In this document: positions 25,801-30,836 of the stretch, in pieces | Layout of the letters: every line of letters starts with the position of its first letter | How positions within the stretch are numbered: position 1 is the stretch's first letter | Assembly (NCBI GenBank): GCA_937892695.1 | Contig: CALBJK010000035.1 | Coordinates: forward strand, 1 to 30,836 | Direction: 5' to 3' | Origin: an uncultured Prevotella sp. | GTDB taxonomy: Bacteria > Bacteroidota > Bacteroidia > Bacteroidales > Bacteroidaceae | DNA: 30,836 nt | Program-made: the position numbers and the translations under genes | Notes under the pieces: model-generated | What the model was told of the DNA's origin: nothing | Seen by the model: only the letters and a program-made list of their open reading frames with translations | Databases searched by the model: none

Positions 25801-26350
25801 CGAGCGCAGCCGTCAACTCATACACTCCTGTCGACGGCACGCGAATCTTCGCCCATCGTCCCGAAGCGAGCACAGAATGGTCGGCATATCGTCCGGCAGA
25901 CGTTGCCGATGCAACCTTGCCGGCTTTCAGCGCACGGTTTGCACCATTACCGGCCTTGGCAGTACGCGTAAGTTTGAAGCTGACGAGCAGCCTGTAGCGA
26001 CCCTCCCGATACACCACCGGACAGAATCCGGCGACAAGCGACGGCCGTTTGCGGTCGAAGACAATGCGGCTGTCCACCACCGGCATAGCCGGAGGAAACT
26101 CTTCAGACAGAGCCTTGTACCGTTCTATCTGGGCAGCGGGCATGTCCACAAACTCGGGATAGTCTATTGTTACCGTGTAAACAGAGTCGCGATAATCGCC
26201 GCCAAGAGGTTCGGTATAGCTGAAATGAGGCAATACAGAATCTGTCTTCACCTCGTCTGCAGTGAGGTTGAAGAACTTCTGCGCTCCAGCAGTCAAGGGA
26301 ACGACTGCCATCAGCAAAGCTATGATTATGTATCGAAGGTTCTTATTCAT
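22805..26350 (-). CDS. porU: Type IX secretion sortase/signal peptidase PorU (C25 peptidase family)
   Basis: From ATG 26350 (MNKNLRYIIIALLMAVVPL, a signal peptide) there are 1181 residues; the upstream start at 26392 would overlap the previous gene. The gingipain-like C25 fold is marked by YLVLFGDCVWDNR, the catalytic histidine in DYAGHGAAY (about 688) and the catalytic cysteine in ITASCDIMPFDG (about 721). The last 80 residues form the beta-sandwich type IX targeting domain, with PAGVYIYKV and a lysine-rich end. PorU sits on the outer surface, cuts the C-terminal signal from cargo proteins and joins them to A-type lipopolysaccharide. It follows the FAH-family gene by four bases and precedes porV. 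No cargo other than PorU itself was recognised in this window. Confidence 0.95.
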   Translation of the reverse strand: MNKNLRYIIIALLMAVVPLTAGAQKFFNLTADEVKTDSVLPHFSYTEPLGGDYRDSVYTVTIDYPEFVDMPAAQIERYKALSEEFPPAMPVVDSRIVFDRKRPSLVAGFCPVVYREGRYRLLVSFKLTRTAKAGNGANRALKAGKVASATSAGRYADHSVLASGRWAKIRVPSTGVYELTAALARQAGFSDLSKVKIYGYGGNLKPEKLSEEDIVAHDDLKEVPTCEAGGRLLFYALGPVSWSGNTATRRTRNPYSDYGYYFITESDETPATVDSAAFISSFYPSADFYHSLYEKDGYSWYHGGRNLFDPTPITASSPQTVTIAGNSNATSAKLSVNVSAGAAASVKVELNGRELGTLNIQLGSYDKGNDAGATYDVSDLQPTDTVKFTLVSGQSARLDYVSMAWNKPFPAPSLTSQFPVPQYVYNITNQDHHSDGAADMVIIIPTSQKLLAQATRLKELHETQDGMRVRIVPADELYNEFSSGTPDASAYRGYMKMLYDRAQNESDMPKYLVLFGDCVWDNRLLTSECSNLNADDLLLCFESENSFSEINCYVDDGYYCMLDDGEGVSPLYPDKLDVAVGRFPVTTADEAKIMMDKTIDYAENKNAGSWQNMLVFMGDDGNDNLHMRDVDAAAEDIASRYPGFVIKKVMWDAYKRETSATGNTYPDASRQIKQYQSDGALIMDYAGHGAAYQISHESVLRLTDFENFTNTNMPLWITASCDIMPFDGVTPTIGEAAVLNPKGGSMAFFGTTRTVYAYHNKPTNMSFLQNILKIVDGRPQTIGEAQRIAKNAEGTSSSSALNNLQYSLLGDPALSLNLPTMKAVIDSVNGVATSSGRLADVKAGSIMRIKGHVEGGDGFCGVASATVRDSQELVTCLWNERNDSDGPDKPFTYNDRPGTLYNGRDSISNGKFEFTFAVPKDISYSGNTGMINVYAVSNDHKLMANGYDGSFTVGGSELAGNDSIGPSVYCYLNSPSFVDGGKVNTTPYFVAQITDKDGINATSNGIGHDMVLTIDGDMSKTYVLNNNFSYDFGSYTKGSTFYSIPELDEGDHRLTFRVWDILNNPSTTVLTFKVEKSLRPSFTIGATANPATSSTTFIINHDRIGCEMDVEITVADLVGRVLWHHSESGVSTGSAYTVDWDLTTDSGYKLPAGVYIYKVTTTTDGVSGKPKAKKLIITNNN

Positions 26351-26354
26351 AAGA

Positions 26355-26972
26355 TTATTTACAATTAAAAGACAGTACCTTGCGGTCTTCAATCCATCCT
26401 TCCAGACGGTCGTCCTCTTGTACCGGCCCCACTCCGACCGGAGTCCCTGTGAAAAGGATGTCTCCTGTCTTTATGGTAAAGAAGCGGCTTATGTATTCGA
26501 CAAGTTCGTCCACAGTATAAAGCATGTCGCTCGAACATCCTTCCTGGACAGTCTTACCATTGATGTCAAGACGGAAGTGCAAGGCCTGTATGTCGCGAAA
26601 CTTGTCGAGACTGACCCACTCGCCGAGCGCAGCCGACCCGTCGAAGTCCTTGCTTATCTCCCAAGGCTGACCGGTCTGGCGCAACCGATGCTGCATCTCG
26701 CGCGCCGTGAAGTCTATTCCTACAGTCACAGCATCGTAATAGCGATGAGCAAACTGCCTTGAAATAGTCTTGCCCAAACGGCAGAACCGCACTACAAGCT
26801 CCGTTTCATACTCGATGCGCCCCATAAAGTCGGGGATGAAGAAAGGCTTGTGATTGTTGAGCACAGCCGAATCAGGTTTCATGAAAATGACCGGTTCCTC
26901 TGGTTTATATAACGCGCCATCCAACTCTTTATTGTGTCGGATGTAATTCATTCCTACAGCAAAAATCTTCAT
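26355..26972 (-). CDS. Fumarylacetoacetate hydrolase family protein
   Basis: The protein has 205 residues, the short single-domain form (YcgM/FAHD1-like). The metal site is visible: E56 and E58 in IEYETELV, D87 in GIDFTAREMQ, and GDILFTGTPVGVGPV near the C terminus. Members hydrolyse acylpyruvates or decarboxylate oxaloacetate using Mg or Mn; the substrate here is open. It is the first gene of a run with porU, porV and ispF, with only four bases before porU. The link to secretion is likely positional. A 14-bp palindrome lies 24 bases upstream of its start. Confidence 0.9.
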   Translation of the reverse strand: MKIFAVGMNYIRHNKELDGALYKPEEPVIFMKPDSAVLNNHKPFFIPDFMGRIEYETELVVRFCRLGKTISRQFAHRYYDAVTVGIDFTAREMQHRLRQTGQPWEISKDFDGSAALGEWVSLDKFRDIQALHFRLDINGKTVQEGCSSDMLYTVDELVEYISRFFTIKTGDILFTGTPVGVGPVQEDDRLEGWIEDRKVLSFNCK

Positions 26973-26995
26973 TTTATAATTATTTAGTCGATTGC

Positions 26996-27009
26996 TACCG
27001 TTTACGGTA
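26996..27009. promoter_or_regulatory. Palindrome upstream of the FAH-porU-porV-ispF operon
   Basis: TACCGTTTACGGTA has 6-bp arms with a 2-base centre, 24 bases before the ATG at 26972. It lies in the only region where this operon's promoter can be, between the tsf terminator and the start codon. No full -7 box was found, so an operator is only a suggestion. Confidence 0.35.
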
Positions 27010-27039
27010 ATGTCAAAGCAGCAAGATTGGAAAAGCGAA

Positions 27040-27072
27040 AGGCTTCTGTTTCCTCATTGGAAGCAGAAGCCT
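27040..27072 (-). terminator. Terminator of the rplM-rpsI-rpsB-tsf operon
   Basis: The 14-bp arms 27040-27053 and 27059-27072 pair with one exception. On the minus strand the stem is followed by TTTCGCTTTTCC. It lies about 100 bases after the tsf stop; a smaller hairpin, GTCGTG (27102-27107)/CACGAC (27122-27127), precedes it. Confidence 0.7.
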
Positions 27073-27172
27073 TATACTATATGACGGCTGTCACCCATCC
27101 CGTCGTGACGTAAGCACGTAACACGACATGGTAAAGCCCCATCCGCCTTATCTGTTTAAAATTCTTATTCGC

Positions 27173-28171
27173 TTATTCGGCAGCGAGTGTGAAGCGTCTG
27201 TAAGCCACAATCTTCAGGTTCTTATCTTGCTTCTTCAGATATTCGGCTACGCTCTCCTTACCGTCCTCACCGAACTGGAATTCCTGATCGGTCAGACAGT
27301 TCTCCTTAAGGAACTTGCCCAGACGGCCTTTAGCGATGTTCTGAATCATGTTCTCGTTAAGGTTGGCAGCCTTCTCAGCAGCTACGGTCTTCTTTATTTC
27401 GAGACCCTTGTCAGCCTCTTCGCGGGTGATCCATCCCTTGCCGATGTTCGACTCGATATGCTCTTCGCTGTCGAAGTGGTTGGGGTTTAGTCCGGCTTTC
27501 TTCAGGGCGGCTTCCACGGCCTTTTCTACCTGCTCTTCTTTGGTCTTCTCAACAGCTACCTGAAACTCTTTATCCTTAACCTCCTGAGGCACAGCAGCCT
27601 CGTCGAGAGCGATAGGCTTCATTGCAGCAACCTGCATTGCAATCTTATGGCCTACCTCAGGCATGTTCTCGTTGAGCTGTACCATAGTGGCGAGAGTATG
27701 CTTGCCCATGTGGTCGTACACCTCGATGTTCTCGCCTTCGAGTACGCTGTATCCGTCAAGTTCCATCTTCTCTCCTGTGATACCAGAACGATGTGTGACA
27801 GCGGCCTGTACGTCGGTGCCGTCAGCGAGCTTCAGAGCCTTCACCTCGTCGAGGGTCTTGGCCTTGGCAGCGATGGCAGCGTCGAGAATGTCGTTAGTAA
27901 GTTTCACGAAGTCGGCTCCGTTGGCCACGAAGTCGGTTTCGCACTTCAAGGCGATGATGGCAGCGAATCCGTCTACGTTCTTCACCAGCACGCATCCGTT
28001 AGATGTCTCACGGTCTGAACGTTTGGCGGCGATAGCCAGTCCGCGCTCACGGAGCAGGTCTTTTGCCTTATCGAAATCACCTTCAGCTTCAGTCAGGGCC
28101 TTCTTTACGTCAGCCAGTCCGGCACCTGTCATGGAGCGAAGTTTCTTGATGTCTTCAATTGAAACAGCCAT
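27173..28171 (-). CDS. tsf: Translation elongation factor Ts
   Basis: The protein has 332 residues. The N-terminal UBA-like domain begins SIEDIKKLRSMTGAGLADVKKAL. The nucleotide-exchange motif CETDFVANG is at about 77-85, with the core dimerisation domains after it. Ts recharges EF-Tu by releasing GDP in the cytoplasm. The length is on the long side of the family, as usual for Bacteroidetes. It follows rpsB as in most bacteria, here after a 165-base gap with a strong hairpin, which may lower its expression relative to S2. Confidence 0.97.
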   Translation of the reverse strand: MAVSIEDIKKLRSMTGAGLADVKKALTEAEGDFDKAKDLLRERGLAIAAKRSDRETSNGCVLVKNVDGFAAIIALKCETDFVANGADFVKLTNDILDAAIAAKAKTLDEVKALKLADGTDVQAAVTHRSGITGEKMELDGYSVLEGENIEVYDHMGKHTLATMVQLNENMPEVGHKIAMQVAAMKPIALDEAAVPQEVKDKEFQVAVEKTKEEQVEKAVEAALKKAGLNPNHFDSEEHIESNIGKGWITREEADKGLEIKKTVAAEKAANLNENMIQNIAKGRLGKFLKENCLTDQEFQFGEDGKESVAEYLKKQDKNLKIVAYRRFTLAAE

Positions 28172-28276
28172 AGTGTCTTATAGAAATTTAAATGGTTTGT
28201 GATTCTCTTTTATGGTTTGCCCTAAGCGGTCGTTCCAAATCTCACGAACGGCTCTCCTAGAGCGTTTGACAAAAGG

Positions 28277-28306
28277 GAGAAGGGAGGACGCCGATCCTTC
28301 CTTCTC
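28277..28306 (-). terminator. Attenuator-like hairpin between rpsB and tsf
   Basis: GAGAAGGGAGGA at 28277-28288 pairs with TCCTTCCTTCTC at 28295-28306, one wobble position apart, around a 6-base loop. On the minus strand it is followed by CCCTTTTG. A second hairpin, GTCGTTC/GAACGGC, lies at 28229-28252. Partial termination between the genes is plausible. Confidence 0.5.
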
Positions 28307-28336
28307 ATATTGTCTGTATTGTTATTCCTGTGGATC

Positions 28337-29221
28337 TTACTCAGCAGCGGGAGCCTCATCCTCAGCTTTAGGAGCTGCGGTTTCGGGTGTTGCTGCGGGA
28401 GCTTCGGCTTTAGGAGCCTCAGCCTTGGGAGCTGCGGCAGGAGCATCCTTGCGGGCACGGCGCGAACGGCGCGAACGGCCTTCTCCGGCTTCTTCAGCCT
28501 GTTCGGCAGCAGCCTTCTCGTCAGCTTTCTCCACCTTGCGCTCTTCCAGTCCTTCGGCAATAGCAGAGCAGCAAGCAGTAAGGATTACATCGATAGAGTC
28601 CTTGGCATCGTCGTTGGCCGGGATTACATAGTCGATGTTGCGCGGATCAGAGTTGGTGTCAACCATTGCGAAGACAGGAATGCCCAGACGGTTGGCCTCT
28701 TTGACAGCGATGTGTTCCTTCATAACGTCGACAACGAACAGTGCGCTAGGCAGACGTGTCAGGTCGGCTATAGAACCGAGGTTCTTCTCCAGCTTTGCGC
28801 GCTGGCGTGTGATCTGAAGCAGCTCGCGCTTAGAGAGCTTGGCGTATGTTCCGTCGTTCATCAGCTTGTCGATGTTCGCCATTTTCTTTACAGCCTTACG
28901 GATAGTGGGGAAGTTGGTGAGCATACCGCCCGGCCAACGTTCTATTACGTATGGCATGTTGACACTGGTAGCCTTCTCGGCAATGATGTCCTTAGCTTGT
29001 TTTTTAGTAGCGACGAACAGGATTTTCTTTCCTGACTTTGCGATTTGCTTGAGAGCTTCGGCAGCTTCGTCGACCTTGGCTACGGTCTTGTGCAAATCTA
29101 TGATGTGGATGCCATTGCGCTCCATGAAGATGTAGGGAGCCATGGCGGGGTTCCATTTACGACGGAGGTGGCCGAAGTGGCAGCCTGCCTCTAATAACTG
29201 GTCAAATGTTGTTCTTGACAT
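28337..29221 (-). CDS. rpsB: 30S ribosomal protein S2
   Basis: The protein has 294 residues. The core (about 1-230) is standard S2: TTFDQLLEAGCHFGHLRRKWNP at the start, then DLHKTV, FVATKKQA, ERWPGGMLTNF and VDTNSDP. Beyond it is a C-terminal tail of about 60 residues, first charged (RSRRSRRARK) and then made of Ala/Pro/Lys/Glu units such as KAEAPKAEAP. Such low-complexity tails are often seen in Bacteroidetes S2. The gene lies between rpsI and tsf in the usual operon. In this phylum S2 and nearby 16S features are linked to weak Shine-Dalgarno use; whether this tail matters there is unknown. Confidence 0.97.
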   Translation of the reverse strand: MSRTTFDQLLEAGCHFGHLRRKWNPAMAPYIFMERNGIHIIDLHKTVAKVDEAAEALKQIAKSGKKILFVATKKQAKDIIAEKATSVNMPYVIERWPGGMLTNFPTIRKAVKKMANIDKLMNDGTYAKLSKRELLQITRQRAKLEKNLGSIADLTRLPSALFVVDVMKEHIAVKEANRLGIPVFAMVDTNSDPRNIDYVIPANDDAKDSIDVILTACCSAIAEGLEERKVEKADEKAAAEQAEEAGEGRSRRSRRARKDAPAAAPKAEAPKAEAPAATPETAAPKAEDEAPAAE

Positions 29222-29431
29222 TTTGTTTTCTTTGTTTAAATTGTTTACGTTCCTTTTAGTCGTTTAACCAGCCCGTGAGTAATCCTCGACACTTTTCTTA
29301 CATGCCGTTGCCATAAGCCCTCCCGCAGATGTGGAGCAGACCGCCGGTACCCGGCACTTAATTGCATATTGATGTAGCGGAGTCTCTCGGGTTTGGATGC
29401 TAAACTGTAGTCCAGTTTCTCCTTCAGGAGA
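29222..29431 (-). promoter_or_regulatory. rpsI-rpsB spacer: hairpins and possible S2 leader
   Basis: This 210-base spacer begins, right after the rpsI stop, with two small hairpins: TCTCC/GGAGA at 29418-29431 and AACTG/CAGTT at 29403-29417. It also holds the GC-rich palindrome GCCGGTACCCGGC at 29343-29355. No consensus promoter was found, so rpsB is probably read from rplM. The structured part could be an S2-responsive leader; that is inference. Confidence 0.4.
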
Positions 29432-29818
29432 TTAACGCTTACTGAACTGGAAGTGTTTACGAGCCTTGGGCTGACCCGGCTTCTTACGCTCTACGGCGCG
29501 AGAGTCACGAGTGAGGAAGCCTTCGTCCTTGAGAGCCTTCTTGTCGTCGGCATTGATTTTCACCAGGGCGCGTGCTATTGCCATGCGCAGAGCCTGGCTC
29601 TGGCCGGTGAAGCCTCCGCCGTCAAGATTGACCTTGATGTCATACTTCTCTTCCACGCCGAGATGCTGCAGAGGCTGCTTCACAACATACTGCAGAATTG
29701 CAGAGGGGAAGTATTCGGTGATGTCCTTCTTGTTGATAGTGATCTTACCGGTGCCTTCAGTGAGGTAGACACGTGCTACGGAGCACTTGCGGCGACCTAT
29801 TGCGTTTATCATTTCCAT
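29432..29818 (-). CDS. rpsI: 30S ribosomal protein S9
   Basis: The protein has 128 residues. It begins AIGRRKCSVARVYLTEGTG and contains DGGGFTGQSQALRMAIARAL. It ends in the conserved PGQPKARKHFQFSKR tail, whose final arginine reaches the P-site tRNA. It follows rplM by 10 bases, the near-universal L13-S9 pair. Confidence 0.98.
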   Translation of the reverse strand: MEMINAIGRRKCSVARVYLTEGTGKITINKKDITEYFPSAILQYVVKQPLQHLGVEEKYDIKVNLDGGGFTGQSQALRMAIARALVKINADDKKALKDEGFLTRDSRAVERKKPGQPKARKHFQFSKR

Positions 29819-29828
29819 CTTTTCCTAA

Positions 29829-30290
29829 TTATTTGTACTGGTTAATATCTATTGACTTGGGCTTCTGAGCGTCCTTGTCGTGCTCTGCGCCCTCGAAGAC
29901 GTAGAGGTTTGTCAGCAGGTGACGTCCGAGCGGACCCTTTGGAAGCATGCCTTTGACGGCGTGGCGGATGATTTTGTCGATTCCGCCTCTACGCTTGCGC
30001 AGGTCGGCAGGAGTGTTGAAACGCTGACCGCCGGGATAACCAGTGTAGCGGGTGTAGATTTTGTCGGTCTCCTTCTTGCCGGAGAACACGACTTTGGCTG
30101 CGTTGATGATAATGACGTTGTCTCCACAGTCCACGTGGGGTGTGAAGTTGGGTTTGTACTTTCCACGAATCAGCTTTGCGACTTTGGAGCAGAGACGGCC
30201 AACGACCTGATCGGTGGCATCTACGACTACCCACTCCTTCTTAACAGTCTCCTGGTTGGCGGAAATAGTCTTGTAACTTAAAGTGTTCAT
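29829..30290 (-). CDS. rplM: 50S ribosomal protein L13
   Basis: The protein has 153 residues. Family markers include WVVVDATDQVVGRLCSKVA near residue 20, KYTRYTGYPGG-type sequence in the middle (here IYTRYTGYPGGQR) and AVKGMLPKGPLGRHL. L13 is an early assembly protein of the large subunit. As first gene of the rplM-rpsI-rpsB-tsf run it follows a structured leader and a promoter -7 box, so the operon is probably controlled here. Confidence 0.98.
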   Translation of the reverse strand: MNTLSYKTISANQETVKKEWVVVDATDQVVGRLCSKVAKLIRGKYKPNFTPHVDCGDNVIIINAAKVVFSGKKETDKIYTRYTGYPGGQRFNTPADLRKRRGGIDKIIRHAVKGMLPKGPLGRHLLTNLYVFEGAEHDKDAQKPKSIDINQYK

Positions 30291-30425
30291 TTTAAAATTT
30301 GAAAATTTACTACTAAAAAACGTTTTCTTTCTTGTGCAGACGATTCACTAACCACGCCGCCCGGCCAAAGGCGCACGCTATTAACACTTCTGCACTGGGG
30401 ACTCTAAGTGTATCCCCGAATAATC
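30291..30425 (-). promoter_or_regulatory. Structured 5' leader of rplM, candidate L13 autoregulatory RNA
   Basis: The leader of about 135 bases can fold in more than one way. GTGCAGA and TCTGCAC (plus-strand 30389-30395 and 30334-30340) form an outer stem around a GC-rich inner hairpin near 30352-30378. Near the 5' end, GGGGA/TCCCC (30417-30397) and ACACTT/AAGTGT (30411-30384) cannot form as simple nested stems together, which suggests a pseudoknot or a switch. Confidence 0.45.
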
Positions 30426-30431
30426 GGTCTG

Positions 30432-30439
30432 CAAAGTTA
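30432..30439 (-). promoter_or_regulatory. -7 promoter box of the rplM operon
   Basis: TAACTTTG on the minus strand is a full match to TAnnTTTG. No TTTG is found at the 19-21 base spacing; the nearest lies 30 bases upstream (30473-30470). The start site would be near 30425. Confidence 0.5.
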
Positions 30440-30672
30440 AGCATTATTTTTTATTATAATGTCAGTCGCCAAAGGGTATCACTTCGCCAAGCTTTATTTT
30501 TATTTTTAATTAACTTTATGCCGGAATGTTTTAACATATCCGTTACTATCTGGCGACTATCACAGTCTGAACAAGCACAAGAAATGAAAACGACCACTTA
30601 CAATCTGTAAGCACGCGCAAACTGTTTTGGAAACTGTTTGTAATATGCTGATAATCAAGGAGGTTATGACAT
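30440..30672. other. Non-coding region upstream of rplM
   Basis: This AT-rich stretch has no credible gene on either strand. A short plus-strand frame here has no family resemblance and overlaps the rplM promoter. Confidence 0.5.
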
Positions 30673-30781
30673 GGGGCATTTTGCGTTCCAATATGCCGCG
30701 TTTTACGCTCCAATATGCGGCATTTCAGAACGCAATAAGCATCGTTTCAGAAGCTGAAAAGCCGCGTTTTGCAAAACGCGG
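30673..30781 (+). repeat. Array B of degenerate 22-base tandem repeats (five units)
   Basis: Units start at 30673, 30695, 30717, 30739 and 30761; the first four are exactly 22 bases, the last 21. Shared features are G at 1, C or G at 2, C at 5, TTT at 7-9, and a CAATA/AATAA-like end at about 17-22 in the first three. Unit three has CATTTCAGAACGCAATAA and unit four CGTTTCAGAAG. The last unit contains a perfect 20-bp palindrome with CCGCGTTTTG as its left half (30762-30781). The same family lies at 20477-20564 on the minus strand. Confidence 0.85.
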
Positions 30782-30836
30782 TGACTATGCCTGAATTTAC
30801 TTTACACTAAATGATGTTATTTACTAACCGACTTCA

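Noticed and set aside
30332..30610. A 92-codon plus-strand frame upstream of rplM
   Set aside because: It lies across the rplM leader and promoter, with no family resemblance and AT-rich random composition.

Overview
The window looks like a chromosomal segment from a member of the Bacteroidales, most likely Prevotellaceae. Three things point there. It carries the type IX secretion genes porU and porV next to ispF. It has the ribosomal/translation run rplM-rpsI-rpsB-tsf. Its promoters fit the Bacteroidetes sigma factor consensus (TTTG, about 20 bases, TAnnTTTG), with almost no Shine-Dalgarno sequences. Species cannot be fixed from the sequence alone. I see no tRNA, rRNA, prophage, insertion sequence or CRISPR array.

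Layout. Bases 1-606 hold the end of a UDP-galactopyranose mutase gene (glf), presumably the edge of a surface polysaccharide locus. A Fic-domain gene follows (914-2215), flanked by two copies of a 43-bp palindromic repeat. From 2262 to 7725, on the minus strand, lie pafA-like phosphatase, trhP-like U32 protein, sufE and a secreted glycosidase-like protein, transcribed in that order. A gap of about 0.8 kb (7726-8544) separates this group from a small plus-strand WG-repeat protein (8545-9234). From 9242 to 16396, on the minus strand, runs a probable operon in the order nadK, ABC exporter, MacB-type ATPase, two MacB-type permeases, MacA-type adaptor. Its outer-membrane partner is not present. Next, cyuA and dsbD overlap by four bases and share a promoter near 20000.

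Bases 19882-21043 are non-coding but full of signals: a duplicated promoter, an array of 22-base repeats, a promoter-terminator pair that could define a small RNA of about 180 nt, and the terminator of the following operon. That operon (26972 down to 21044) is FAH-family hydrolase, porU, porV, ispF. The final block (30290 down to 27173) is rplM, rpsI, rpsB, tsf, with a structured leader before rplM. A second array of the same 22-base repeats lies beyond it at 30673-30781.

The main points for follow-up are: (1) the Fic gene between palindromic direct repeats, with the -33 promoter box in the palindrome loop; (2) the 22-base periodic repeat family at two loci; (3) the candidate small RNA at 20738-20916; and (4) an ABC exporter whose conserved N terminus runs back to the nadK stop codon in the same frame without any ATG, GTG or usable TTG.
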